A stretch of 64,000 bases of DNA. Source: Nitzschia sp. DOCU1 (lineage: Eukaryota; Bacillariophyta; Bacillariophyceae; Bacillariales; Bacillariaceae). The number at the start of each line of letters is the position of its first letter. Position 1 is the stretch's first letter. Below the pieces are notes generated by a model. That model saw nothing but the letters and a program-made list of their open reading frames with translations. It did no database searches and was not told the DNA's origin. Location: contig OX595989.1 of assembly GCA_951394045.1 (NCBI GenBank), positions 1,612,001-1,676,000 of the forward strand, read 5' to 3'. A program made the translations under genes and the position numbers. Positions 31,146 through 42,959 of the stretch are shown one piece after another.

Positions 31146-32318
31146 ATGAAACGGGTCACCCGGTTTTGGTTTGCCCCAATGTTATTGTTGTATCCCAAGT
31201 TATTCTTGTCGGTGGTGTTTGTGCAAATCAATTGTGCGGGAGGCGCCATGGGTTTTGCAGCAAATAATCATCAGAAAACGTCGAATCACAATGAAGCAGC
31301 AGGGGCGGTTTCGACGACGACGACGAAGGGCATGCCAGAATCATTGTTTGTGACGAAATATCTGGATCGGATGGGGCTGGATCCAGCCATGTTCAATAAT
31401 GATCCATCGACGCCAATACCTCGAAACTTCGACTTGCTTTGTCGGCTAATGGAAGCTCATCTATGCACGATTCCCTTTGAAAACTTGGCGCAACATGGTG
31501 GCTACGGGGGGCCAGTCCAGCTGAATCTGAACTGGATGATTGACAAGATTTTGGATCGAAGACGAGGAGGATTTTGTTTGGAATTGAATACACTGTTTGC
31601 CAATCTACTGAAAGCGTTTGGTTTCCACGTTGTCATTGTTCCTGCCATTGTCTACAAAGATGACCAGGGAGGTTTTGACCACCCGGCGACTCACATTATA
31701 CTCATTGTGACATTACCAGACGACGGCGACAGTGGCAGAACTAATGGCATGAAATATTTTGTGGATGTCGGATTCGGAGAACCACCCTGCAATCCACTAT
31801 TTTATGAATTTGGAACGGAGCAGGTTACTTCGGAGGGAATGAAATCACGTTTGATTGTTGATACAGATGGTGATGAGAATGGCCATCGCGTTGTCCTGGA
31901 ATGGTTCAAGGACAACGAATGGCGACCGCGCCTGCAATGGTTTCAAAAGGACACCATCACGCCAGCAGCAACCACTGGATCCTCCTCCCAAACGATAGAA
32001 CGTTTTCAACCCATGCTAGACTTGATCTATGACCCCAATTCCATTTTCTCGCGCAAACTAATCGTTTGCCGCTTGACCAAGGATCAAAAGTTGACGCTGG
32101 CTGGCAACAAGTTCAAAATAACGGGTCCTCCCCGATGCGTTACTACTACTGCTACAAGCAACGACACTGATGACAACGTCAAAATAACTCATGTGGTTTC
32201 CATTCATCAACTGCAGGAGATTCTTGCCAATCAATTCGGAATTGCGTTGGGAGAAACAGACGCTATGGACTTGGTGAAGATAAAAGCGCAAGATCCAAAT
32301 CTCTTCTCTCATTTCTAA
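31146..32318 (+). CDS. Arylamine N-acetyltransferase family protein with signal peptide
   Basis: A single exon of 390 aa. After a ~35-residue hydrophobic leader (MKRVTRFWFAPMLLLYPKLF...) and a Ser/Thr/Asn-rich linker, the NAT fold begins near residue 65 (YLDRMGL). The Cys-His-Asp catalytic triad is complete: Cys144 in RRGGFCLELN, His183 in HPATHIILIV and Asp207 in FVDVGFGE. Family members move acetyl from acetyl-CoA to arylamines, hydrazines or related amines through an acetyl-cysteine intermediate. CTIPFENLAQH near residue 115 is another family motif. Typical NATs are ~280 aa and cytosolic, so the leader suggests the secretory route or a membrane/plastid location. A GTG lies 6 nt upstream in frame, but ATG is preferred. 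The natural substrate is unknown. Confidence 0.9.
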   Translation: MKRVTRFWFAPMLLLYPKLFLSVVFVQINCAGGAMGFAANNHQKTSNHNEAAGAVSTTTTKGMPESLFVTKYLDRMGLDPAMFNNDPSTPIPRNFDLLCRLMEAHLCTIPFENLAQHGGYGGPVQLNLNWMIDKILDRRRGGFCLELNTLFANLLKAFGFHVVIVPAIVYKDDQGGFDHPATHIILIVTLPDDGDSGRTNGMKYFVDVGFGEPPCNPLFYEFGTEQVTSEGMKSRLIVDTDGDENGHRVVLEWFKDNEWRPRLQWFQKDTITPAATTGSSSQTIERFQPMLDLIYDPNSIFSRKLIVCRLTKDQKLTLAGNKFKITGPPRCVTTTATSNDTDDNVKITHVVSIHQLQEILANQFGIALGETDAMDLVKIKAQDPNLFSHF

Positions 32319-32797
32319 CTTTTTAAAACTACTACGCAAAGTTGCCTGGGATGACCATGGCCCGATGAATGGGCTGATGAGTACGCTTTTAATTAAACTA
32401 TCGTCTTTTGTGCTTCCGAAAGGCTGGCGATTACTAACGTACAGTTCATTCGATGGAGTCCAGTTGGTCCCACTCGTCGTCGTCGCTCGTGAGTTACGAG
32501 GATACGTAACACTGCCTGTACTTACAGTACCTGTACACTTGAAAGGCCCTTGTGTTTTGGGTCCCGATTGATTCAAGCCACTTTTGCTGTCCCACCAAAT
32601 GCTTCGATGCGATGATGTGTTGATGCCCCTCGATGAGAGCATCCGAGTGGGATGGACTATGACCTGCCACATCACATTGTTACCCCCGGCACACCAAAGG
32701 ACGAGCTACTGTTGTAATCTTCCTTGTCCTCATAGCTTTGTTTGTTTCCTGTTCCAAAGTTGCACGACCGGTGCCACAACGTCTACCTGTCCTTCGA
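32319..32797. other. Intergenic region and probable unannotated 5' exon of the receptor gene
   Basis: Most of this interval holds no clear gene. Its right end (32663-32797) stays open in the receptor's frame and encodes a hydrophobic stretch (VVIFLVLIALFVSC) like a signal peptide but without an ATG. A short upstream exon carrying the start is therefore likely somewhere here. Confidence 0.4.
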
Positions 32798-35190
32798 ATG
32801 AAAGACAGCCGCACAAACATAGGCAGATGCTCGAGCTTTCGGAACAGGAGGTCATGGCTGACGCTGTGGGTACTTTGCTTTTCTCCTTTGAAATGTGATT
32901 CCCTTGGTGAGACGACAACCAAAACCTGTTGGGTTTCTGCTTGGAACGAGACAATTGCGCCAGGGATAGAATCAAATGTCACTTCTTCTTCTCTGATCGA
33001 TCAACAGGGCTTCTCGTCCTTGGAGCAATACGTGGAAGATGGAGGTTCGTTGACGATGCTCCCATCGTGTCTTGAAAACAGTGGGTTTCAAATGAACATG
33101 GAAAACACTCCAGTCGCAAACAGATTCTATCAAGGCGAAAATACCAAGTTTAACCTCGACCTGCAAGTCAGCAGCCTGTCCGATATCGATCCTCGGCTTT
33201 CCAACTTGGAGGTGCCAGATGTCACTCTTTGGCTTCGTGTTCTGGCTTGCAATTTGGAGGAAATCGGTCTTTGTCATCCGTTTGTGGATTTGCCTTGCTG
33301 GGGATCTATTCCTCTAGTAGTTTTAAATGGGACGTCGTCAAACCTCACACAGGAGGGGTTTCTTCGCTCGGGTTGTAATTCGACCATCTCCAGCAACTGG
33401 TTCGCAGCCGCTCCTATGGAGTCCGTGGGACAAGACAAAAGTGTCAAATATAACTTTTCCATGAGTATCGATGGGATTCTTCCACGGGTTAAAGGGTCGT
33501 ACGTGTTCATTGGTGAGTACTATATAGCTCGAGGGCTGATTTTGGCGCTTGGCACTGGGTAGTCTCACAGTTTCCCCTTTTGCTTCAAAGGACATGGCGT
33601 TTTTCATATTCGAAGCAATGAATCCTACTATTATCGGACTGATGTCGCTACCTCCTTGGCTCAAACGGGTGCCATGACCGTGTCGAGTCCGGAAGATGCA
33701 CCTCCGGTTGCGTCGGTGGAACCATTTGCCAAAATCGTCATTGGTGTGATTATCGGGGTTTGTGGGTCCATTTCATTAGCAAGCTTTGGGATCATTGTAT
33801 ACTACCGGGATCATCGTGTTATGACTATGGCCCAAGGTGGCCTGTTGGGAGCACTAACCGTCTCTTGCCTCGCCGTCATATTGATGTCGTTCCTTGTACT
33901 ACCTACCCGGACAGCATTCTGCAGATGCAGTGGACTTGTCCTCATTCCCATATCGACGTCAATTAGCATTATGACTGGACGGCTGTTTCGGGTCTATTCC
34001 ACGGTAGGGAGAGCACATCGACTAGGGAAAAGCGCCATTTCATCACAAATCGGGGTGAGGCCTGCCGGTAGCTTGATACTTCGACAATCACGGTGGGCTG
34101 AAAACGTCGTCATGGCAACATTGGGATGGATCGCTTTTTCCCCCGTGTTGGGGGGATCTGGTAGCGGCACCAAGCGGCGCTCATCTTCTCTACGACGGAC
34201 GACGACTCGAGGGGATAGCATTCGTCTCATCTTTGTGCTCAGCTTGCCACAACTCGTACTCCAGCTTTTCAGAGTGTCATACTATGAAACTGGCCTAATC
34301 GTTGAATATGATGAATACTATCAAGTCGGCCGGAAATATTGTGATAACGGGGACTATACATGGGTGAGATATACGGGGTTAAGCCTCATTATGGCTCAAT
34401 TTCTGTTGTGCCTCTTCATTGCGTGGTGCTCCCGTGACCTTCCCGCAGTCTTCAATGAAACGGCACAAATTTTCAAAGCTGCCTTTGTGGGTGGCTTGAT
34501 TTGTATTCCAAGCATTCTACTTCAAATCTTCTTTGAATTCCCTTCTACTTCTCCGAATATATCGGTACGTGTCTGTGAAGTACGTGTTCGTTCTGGTCTT
34601 GTGGAGCTCCAACCTAACATGCAATCCAGTCGATTGTGAATGTTCTGCTCTATTCATGCATGGCGTTGACTATGCTATCGTACATTGTGTTTCCAAAAAT
34701 TCGACGAGTTCTCAGAGGCGAGCGCGTTGTTGTTTCGCACGTGTTACGCGAAATGGCCACCGGGAACTTCGGCAGCGATTCAGAAGCTACCAACAATGTC
34801 GCTGCGCGCCAAGAAAACGTGGACCAGGAGGGGACAGACCCGGTCCCTACAGAAATTGCAGGAACAGATGATCCTCACTTTGGCGCTGAGGAAACGGGAA
34901 AACTGGTCATGAAAAAAGATGGCCCTTTACCGGTGGAGGTGGAGTATGACATGTACTTGGTCGAAGAAATCATTGGTTCGTTGAGACGAAAATGCCTATC
35001 CGGCCGAGCGATCCATGCCAATGACTTACAATCCTTGAGAGACGCAGCCTCGTCCCTCTCGACCATGATGAGCAGAGTAAACTATATCAGCGAAAGTTCG
35101 GGTTTGCTAGAGCTACCAGAGTTGACAGGGCATTCTCCATCGGAGCAAATGACGGCCCAAGCCTTATCAGTGACCAACAACGACAAATAA
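32798..35190 (+). CDS. Class C GPCR-like seven-transmembrane receptor
   Basis: Three exons: (start uncertain)-33512, 33591-34564 and 34630-35190. Introns of 78 and 65 nt keep the frame (VFIG/GHGVF and NIS/SIVNVLL). Counted from the first in-frame ATG (32798) the protein is ~750 aa. About 230 extracellular residues with many Cys and N-glycosylation sites (NGT, NLT, NFS) are followed by seven hydrophobic segments, starting IVIGVIIGVCGSISLASFG. HRVMTMAQGG and LIPISTSISIMTGRLFRVY resemble the TM2-TM3 part of GABA-B/metabotropic-glutamate-type receptors. The ~180-residue cytosolic tail is acidic, with a short helix LVEEIIGSLRRK. No large Venus-flytrap ligand domain is visible. A signal-peptide-like stretch lies upstream without an ATG, so the true start is probably in an unseen upstream exon. 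Confidence 0.68.
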
Positions 35191-35265
35191 CTCATTACAA
35201 ATTTGGGCAAGCAACGGGCCATTCGATCGCCTATTTTAAGTAAGTTCTCCCTCTACTGAAAGTGC

Positions 35266-38200
35266 TTAACACAGGGAGCCGATCATGTTGATTCCGGCAT
35301 CGCCGACGAGAGTGCCCAAGTCAAAGACTTCCTTCTCGCCGGATGCTGATAGCATCTGCTTCGCTTCGTCCACGTTGCTCGGGTCCAGTATCAATACCAT
35401 GCCAACACCGCAGTTGAACGTTCGAAGCATTTCGGTGTCGTCGAGGCCGCTGGCATCCTTCATCCATTTGAAAACACTTGGCAAGTTTGGGTGCCCAGTA
35501 ATGTTCGCACCTATTCCTTTCGGAAGACTGCGCGGCAAATTCTCCAAAAGACCCCCTCCAGTAATGTGGGCCATTCCCTTGACAAGGCCTTTCTTAATCA
35601 AGGGGGCGCACGCCTTAACATAAATCTTTGTCGGTGTAAGAAGCGAGTCTCCAATCGTCTCGACGCTCGAGTCCCATGGACAAGGGCTTTCGTAGGACAG
35701 CCCCTCCTTTTCGATCAACTTTCTGACCAAGCTAAAACCGTTGCTATGGATCCCGCTGCTCGCAAGACCGAGCAACGCGTCCCCCACTGCAACACCTTGC
35801 GGCAGGATGCGATCTTTGTGGACGGCACCGACACTGAATCCAGCGAGATCATAATCGCCAGGAGCGTACATCGATGGCATTTCTGCAGTTTCTCCTCCGA
35901 TCAAGCCACATTCTGCCTGCCTGCAACCTTCTGCGATACCCTTCACTACAGCCGCTGCCTCCTCGACCTCCAGATGCCCTGTAGCGAAATAGTCGAGGAA
36001 GAAAAGTGGTTCCCCGCCTGCAACGATGAGATCGTTGACGCACATCGCAACTAGATCGATCCCAACAGTTGTGTGCTTTTTTGTTGCGTGAGCTATTCGT
36101 AGCTTAGTACCGACTCCGTCCGTTGCACCAATCAGTACAGTGTCCTTGGTTTCGTAGCCAGCTGCCGCAAGATCAAACAAGCCGCCAAATCCTCCGAGGT
36201 CAGCATCACAACCTGGTCGACGAGTTGCTTTGCAGAAGGGTTTGATCACATCTACCAGCTTATTGCCGGCTTCAATATCGACACCCGCGTCCGCATAACT
36301 GATAACTTTGCCCCTGCAATAAGCTTCAATGGCTTCGACAAATGCCGGTCCCTCCAACGGCTGAATCTTGGCTTTAAGGGTCTCAGCAGTGTCACCCTTC
36401 TCGACCTGTTACCAGCCACCACGGGCATTAGCAGAGAAACTTCGCTTCAGATTTCAACAAAGAGAGACTTACCTTCACTCTCTTCTGGATAACAACGGGA
36501 CCTCCGTCGACAGCCTCCGTGACCTCATGAATCGTGCACCCAGATTCATCTTCTCCGGCGTCGATCACTGCCTGATGGACTGCCAGATCCATCCCGCCAG
36601 CATGTTTGGGAAGCAAGGATGGATGGACATTAATACAGCGTCCAGCCCAGAAATCGCAGAATGGCATAGAAAGAATTCGCATGTAACCAACTAGGATAAC
36701 GTATTCAACGCCGGCGCCCAACAACTCGGCTGTGCATTCGGCGTCGTACTGCTCTCGCGTCAAACCAGCTGCAGAAATGGATTTGGAGACTACGGTCGGG
36801 CCCAAGTTCCTGCCCTTTTCAAGGATTGGAGCTGTCGACTTGTTGCTCAATACGGCAGTTATTTCTGCGTGAACACCACCAGACGCGCAGGCTTCGATCA
36901 CAGGGATTAGAGCGGTTCCTCGTGTCGAGCCCATCACCCCGATACGAAGCTTTTTCTGGATAGCCTTCTTTCCGATATCCGTTCTATAGTGCATGAGGTG
37001 GTTGCCTTGCTCGTCAACGAAATCGAGTTTCCCGACGCACTTGTATGCAGACTGAAGGGCCGATTTGAGATCCGAGCCAAGGCCTGTCACAGCAAGAACA
37101 CGTCCTCCCGTGCACCGTGTTACACCGTTGTCGTCGAGTTTCGTTCCAGCATGATAAACCTTGACATTTTCGATTTTCTTTTCCTCGTCCAGACCCCGAA
37201 TCTCCATTCCCTTTGGATAATCTTCTGGGTATCCTTTTGCAGCACAAACCACGGTTGCCGCAGCCACGCCCTCCTTGAAACGCACGTCAATGCTGTCCAA
37301 CGTTCCGGTGCAGCAAGCTGTCATCACTTCGTACAGGTCGGTTTCCAAAAGTGGCAAGACTACCTGTGTCTCCGGATCTCCAAATCGACAGTTAAATTCA
37401 AGAACATAAGGTCCGTCGGGGGTCAGCCTTTGACAGCGATGGCTCGGTAAGTACTAAGGCTATTTCTTCTTTGCAACACGCAATGTTGATACTCACATCA
37501 TTCCCGCATAAAGGAGTCCAACGTATGGAGTACCACGCTCGGCCATCTTTTCGACAGTTTTTTTGCACATTGCCTCGATTTGCTTCTGCAACTCTGGCGT
37601 TACGCAAGGAGCCGGCGCATAGGCCCCCATTCCTCCAGTGTTCAGACCTTCGTCGTTGTCTAGGGCGCGTTTGTGATCTTGTGCTGCCGGCATGAGAACT
37701 GCAGTCTTCCCGTCGCAAAGGGCAAAACAGGAAGCTTCCGGTCCAGTCAAGAAGGATTCGATTACACATGTATCACCAGCGTTTCCAAAAGCCTTGTCAG
37801 ACATGATCTCTTTCACCGCTTCGATAGTCTCCTGCTTTGTCGTGGGGATCAAAACTCCTTTTCCAGCGGCCAATCCAGATGCCTTGACAACTTGCCGGTC
37901 GCTGTCGGCGAGTGATTCGACATACTTGATGGCTTCCTCAGGATCAGTAAAGTTTCGGTACTTCGCGGTTGGAATATTGTGCTCTTGAAGAAAATCTTTT
38001 GAAAACGCCTTGCTTGCTTCCAGCTCTGCAGCAGCCTTAGTCGGCCCAAAACAAAGGATATCGGGGCAGGCTACTTTCATTTCATCAACGAGTCCATCGA
38101 CCAACGGGGCTTCAGGACCGACTACTACCATCCGGGCCCCAACCTCTTTTGCTAGTTCGATGACCGTTCCGTTCTTCTGATCGGCTCCACGGTTCTTGAT

Positions 38201-38917
38201 TTTTGGGTTCTTCTCCGCTGCAGTTCCACCGTTTCCGGGGCAACACAAAACCTCCGAGACGAGCGGCGATTTGGCCAGGGCAACAGCTAGCGCGTGCTCC
38301 CGCCCACCGGATCCAACGACAATCACAACATCCTTTCTCTTCGAAGGACCTACGAGCTCAGCAACGGCGGTAGTATCAAGATCAGAGATTGCTTTCAAGG
38401 AAGCTGCCGCGAGGGCCTCCTTTTTGCCCTCGTCACCCTTCAGAGCACCAACCACATCGTCGGTCGTGCCGCCCAAGAATGCATCGTCTTTGACGCTGTA
38501 AACAACCACGACGGTATTATCGTCGCCTAATAGAATTTGAGAGCGTACAGAAGCAGACTCTGAAGAAAACCCTGCATATTCGGTTGCAGTTGTCGGCAGG
38601 CAGTAGACCAACAAAGATGTGGAGTACAGAAGAGTCGACTCGTTAGCATCGCTCTGGAGAAAAGTTCGATATGGCGCTCCCAGCAACGCTAGAGGAATGG
38701 ACTGGGATCGGCTTGGACGAATTTCCTGGATTCCGCATTCTTTCACACTTTTACTCAGAAGATCCAAAACCTACAAGACGACGAAAATGAAGTTAGAAAA
38801 AGTCTTGGTATCTCCTGTCAAAATGGCGAAAAATCACCAAGGATCCGGCGCAGGGATTTCATCACATACCAGCCCTGGGGTCCTGGCCCCAAAGCCAAGC
38901 ACTGTTGTTTTCCTCAT
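35266..38917 (-). CDS. Trifunctional purine synthesis enzyme, order GARS-GART-AIRS
   Basis: Four exons: 38870-38917, 37497-38770, 36473-37427 and 35266-36405, giving 1,138 aa. The introns (99, 69 and 67 nt) are all in phase, and the second restores YAGMM/LTPDGPYVLEFN. After ~160 unassigned residues comes GAR synthetase (PurD: VVGSGGREHALA, GLAAGKGVL, NTGGMGAYAP), residues ~163-595. Next is GAR formyltransferase (PurN: MGSTRGT, CINVHPSLLP, GCTIHEVTEAVDGGPVV), ~600-760. Last is AIR synthetase (PurM: ISYADAGVDI, GATDGVGTK, ITGGGL), ~775-1138. Together they perform steps 2, 3 and 5 of de novo purine synthesis. Animals fuse the same activities as GARS-AIRS-GART, so the order here is different. No organelle presequence is obvious. 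The start is the ATG that gives MRKTTVLGFG. The 3' end lies 75 bp from the convergent receptor gene. Confidence 0.92.
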
Positions 38918-39478
38918 ATCTTGCCTGGCCTGGTCACTAAAGATGGTGCGTTATCCACAGCCTACTGTAGGGTAGTTCCGGTTTGAATATCAAAGTATCG
39001 TACAGTGGTCGATGAGCACCATGTATGGCCTACGACGAGAAGATTTCATCTTGATCGATTGGTGGCTGATGGTTTCGCGCTACCGGTAGCTAGAAAATCC
39101 AAAAGCGCGCGAAAAAATGCGAAGACGCGCGAGAATTCGGCAAAGTTTGTAGTTTAGTATCTATTTTACATATCTTAAATCAACCACAGATCATACCTAC
39201 CTATTTGGTCTTCTGCGCGCAGGCCTCACAAAAATGAGCCTGCCGGTCCATCAGCTTTTGGCCGTTACCAGAAAAAGGAAATGCCGATAAAGCGCAAGCA
39301 GATGCTTTCGTTCCCACACAACTGACTTGTCTCCCACATTCATCGCCCCTTGATTGGTTTCTTGCTTGCGGGTCTTTCAACCAGAGATTGAACACTTGAA
39401 ATCATAAGTCAAGGAAACCATTTTCAGATTCCAATCGTAAATCTGCTTCTGGCCAAACACAGCGGTCGTTGTTTGACG
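38918..39478. promoter_or_regulatory. Divergent intergenic region (purine enzyme / sulfotransferase)
   Basis: This is 561 bp between divergent genes. It contains one CTACCGGTAG palindrome, a cluster of cgcgcg words at 39100-39135, and an AT-rich patch at 39150-39185. No gene is visible. Confidence 0.4.
39080..39089. repeat. Palindrome CTACCGGTAG, copy 3
   Basis: A perfect 10-bp palindrome between the purine enzyme and sulfotransferase genes, identical to the copies at 15001 and 27066. Confidence 0.6.
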
Positions 39479-40689
39479 ATGGTACCTTCTCATGAAGAAA
39501 TGAGCAGGGGGTCCTCGGGCAGGCGATTTGGTGTAATACTGGTTATGGCCTCGACGACGGCAATTCTTGGGGTTCCATTTTTGGATCGGTGGATAGTTTC
39601 CCAAGCGCTGGTGCCGCGTTCAATTGGTCGTGCGAGTACTGGCATGGTCACCAACGATAAATCACCAGCAACGATCCTTGTGCCGACTGACGATACACCA
39701 CCAGAGACGACCATTGTGCCGCCCGACGAACTCCCTGAAGTAGCGTGGCTCATGACATTTCCCAATTCAGGTACTACCTACACGCTGCAACTTATCCAGA
39801 AATATACCAATACGACAACAGCCACAAACTACGGAAACGAACAGGCATATCGTGGGACAAACGTACCGGTCCACCCATGGCTCGAGAACGGGCCTTTTCC
39901 CCGATACCCCACTTGGAATCTGCCACCAAGATATATTCTGACAAAAACTCATTGTGGTGGTACCAGATTAAGTCCTCAGCCGACAGACTACATTGAGACC
40001 GCGCGCTCGTTTGAAGTCTCCTGCCGGTCCGGTAGTAAAATGGTGAACGGCACAAAGGTAGATGCCACATATGGTATGGACGTTGCCAAACGAGCTGTCC
40101 ATCTTATCCGCAATCCATTTGACGTAAGTTTATCCGCAACGGGAAGTAGCCATGATTCGTAATTGTCCCTAATATTTTGCAGAACATTGTTGCGAGGCTG
40201 CATCACGAGGAAAAACGATGGCAAAAGACGGAGGACAAAGTGGCCCGTCTGGCAATATTCAATTCAACGAGGGAAGGCTTTCGTACTTGGTGTTTAGCGC
40301 TCGATAGCGTATCGGTCAATGTGGAGCAGAATTCACATTTTATTGACGAGGAACTCCTGGAAATTGCCAGAAAGGTACCTTGCCACGGCGAACTGATTAG
40401 ATACACGTATTGGCACACCATGGCAATGGAGCTAACACGAAGGAAGACACTCCCCGTTCACTACCTTTTCTACGAGGACTACACCAATGACTGGAACAAA
40501 ACCGTGGAGCTGCTGTTTCGATTTATTGAGATTTCTCCTGCCCCTGGCTTTGAACCCTTGGAGTTCATCACTGGGAAGCACTATGCAGACTATTTCGACC
40601 CCCAGGACATCACTATGGCCAAGGAACTTGTCAAAGCGCTAGCGTCACCAGAAAGCTGGGATTTGTTGAAACGCTACTTTCCTCAGTAG
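39479..40689 (+). CDS. Type II membrane sulfotransferase
   Basis: Exon 1 is 39479-40123 and exon 2 is 40183-40689, giving 383 aa. The 59-nt intron (GTAAGT to TTGCAG) sits directly after RNPFD in the 3'-phosphosulfate-binding motif. A short basic cytosolic tail and one hydrophobic anchor (FGVILVMASTTAILGVPF, residues ~19-36) indicate a Golgi type II protein. The PAPS-binding 5' loop is WLMTFPNSGTTYT (~92-104). The second site is AVHLIRNPFD (~206-215), followed in exon 2 by the helix with HHEEKRW. The enzyme would transfer sulfate from PAPS to a sugar or glycoprotein in the secretory pathway; the acceptor is unknown. Several NxT sites occur. The ATG at 39479 is the first in frame before the anchor. 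Confidence 0.85.
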
Positions 40690-40754
40690 CAGGTACTTTC
40701 GGAAACAGACACATTCTAGTAGAGCCATCATTTCTTTACTGAGAGTGATAGAAC

Positions 40755-42959
40755 CTAGGGAGAAAAGAGCTTCCTGATTGCCGGCTCCAAATGATCGAAA
40801 ACAGTTGCGTCTTCTATTGTCGGAGTAATCTTATACTCTTCGCCATTGGCGATCTTCGACATGGTTCCACGCAATGTCTTTCCGCTACGAGTCTTGGGGA
40901 GGGCTTTGACAATACCCACCTTCTTGAACGAGGCAACCGGGCCCAATTCATCGCGAATGAGCTGGATAAGTTCCTTCCGAATCTGATCGTGCTCTTCTTC
41001 CTTGGTTCCAGCATTGCAAACAACCAACCCAACAGGCACCTGACCTTTGACCTTGTCGTTGACTGGAATTACGGCACAGTCTGCCACTTTTGGGTGTTCC
41101 ATCAGAATTTCTTCCATTGATCCAGTGCTTAATCGGTGCCCGGCAGTGTTGATGACGTCGTCCGTTCTCCCCATGATGTACACATATCCATCATTGTCTA
41201 CAAAAGCAGAATCACCAGTCTCGTAGTATCCTGGATATCTAGACAGATACCCCTCCACGTACCGCTTGTCTTGTTTGTACAGAGTAGTCAAAGTGCCTGG
41301 TGGCATCGGCGTCTTGATTACCATGTTGCCCAAGGTGTTGGCAGGGACTTGCTTGCCTTCCTCGTCGAGAAACGCCAGATCAAAACCGGGTACTGGCATC
41401 GAGCAGGATCCATATCTCACGGGAACTCGACCGAGACCGACAGCGTTGCCGACTGCCGGCCACCCAAGCTCTGTCTGCCACCAGTGGTCAATGGGAGGCG
41501 GGATGTTGGGCAAAGCCCTTTCACACCAGTGGATTGTTTCCGGATCGGAGTGCTCTCCTGCAAGAAACAGAGACTCCATACTGCTCAGATCATACTTTGA
41601 CGGAAACTCAGCATTTGGATCGGCTTGTTTGATTGCGCGAAAGGCTGTCGGTGCTGTAAACAATGCCTTTACCTTGTGTTCAGAAATGACACGCCAGAAG
41701 GCTCCAGCATCGGGAGTTCCAACTGGCTTCCCCTCGTACAGAATGGCAGTGCAACCATGCAGCAGGGGAGCATAAACAATGTACGCATGACCTACCACCC
41801 ACCCAATGTCAGACGCAGCCCAGAAAACGTCTCCAGGCCTCATACCATAAAAGTGATCCATAGAATATTTCAGGGAAACTGCCCATCCTCCAGTGTCTCT
41901 CACGACGCCCTTAGGTAGTCCTGTCGTGCCCGAGGTGTACAAGATGTAGTGTGGATGCGTCGAAGGGACGGGGATTGCTTTCGCCGGCTTAGCATTTGCC
42001 ATTAATTCTTGAAAGTCAACGTCTAATGGCCCCAGCTTACACTCTTGCACATCAGAACGTTGAACAATCACAACCCGTTCCACGGAATGATCTGCAATTT
42101 CCAGGGCTTTATCCAGAAGGGGTTTGTACGGCACCAATCGAGTCGGTTCCACTCCCGAAGATGCTGAGATGACTACTTTAGGCTGACAATCTGTTATTCG
42201 CGAGGCAAGTTCACTGGATGCAAACCCTCCAAAGACAACCGAATGGACCGCTCCGATTCTAGCGCATGCGAGCTATAGAAGAATGAATCGTTCGTTAGTA
42301 TAGATCTCGACAAGGCAATGCGTCGCGGCGGGTGGTCTAAAAATCAGTCGTCTCCTTACCATGGCAATAACCGCTTCTGGAATCATGGGCATGTAAATGA
42401 CCACACGATCCCCTGGTTGCACTCCCAGTTCATCTTTCAACGCTCCAGCAAAGGTGCTGACCTCGTCCAGCAGCTCCTCGTAGGAAAAATGCTTCTTGAC
42501 TCCAGTGACCGGGCTGTCGTATATCAGAGCCGTCCGATCTCCGTTGCCAGCCTGGACATGTACGTCCAAACAATTGTATGCCGTATTCGTGGTACCGTCA
42601 GCAAACCATTGGTAAAAGTGGGGCTTGCTGGGATCCTGTGACAATATTTTGGAAGGTTTCTGAAACCAATGTAGGCTCTCGGCTGCCTGGCCCCAGAATC
42701 CTTCGGGATCTTGAAGGGATCGATCGTATTCTTTGGCATAAGATCCAAAGTCTCCTTTTATAGAGTTCCGGTCAAGCGGCGGGTAGTCATGGTGATGGAG
42801 AGTAAAGAGCCGTTGCTGGGGAGATGATGGAAGGCCAGGGGCACGACTTGCATGTAAGAAAGAAATGTCGTCTTGGAAACGCGACGACGAGGCCCCGACA
42901 AATCGACTGGAGAGTCTCGTCCTTCCGAGGGGAGAGATGATCCGAGAGAGGCTTATCAT
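40755..42959 (-). CDS. Propionyl/acetyl-CoA synthetase (ACSS3/PrpE-like), probably mitochondrial
   Basis: Exon 1 is 42360-42959 and exon 2 is 40755-42272, giving 705 aa. The 87-nt intron restores the family run VIAM/LACARIGAVHSVVFGGF. The enzyme activates a short-chain acid with ATP to an acyl-adenylate and then the CoA thioester. Visible signatures are the ATP loop YTSGTTGLPKGVV, DIGWVVGHAYI, LYEGKPVGTPDAGAFWRV, the hinge YETGDSA, and the C-terminal catalytic Lys in PKTRSGKTLRG. The RDTGGWAV and KPVGTPDAG words point to the PrpE/ACSS3 branch rather than bacterial Acs. The N-terminus MISLSRIISPLGRTRLSSRF is Arg/Ser-rich without acids, like a mitochondrial presequence. A role in propionate or acetate salvage fits. 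Substrate preference cannot be read from sequence alone. Confidence 0.92.
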
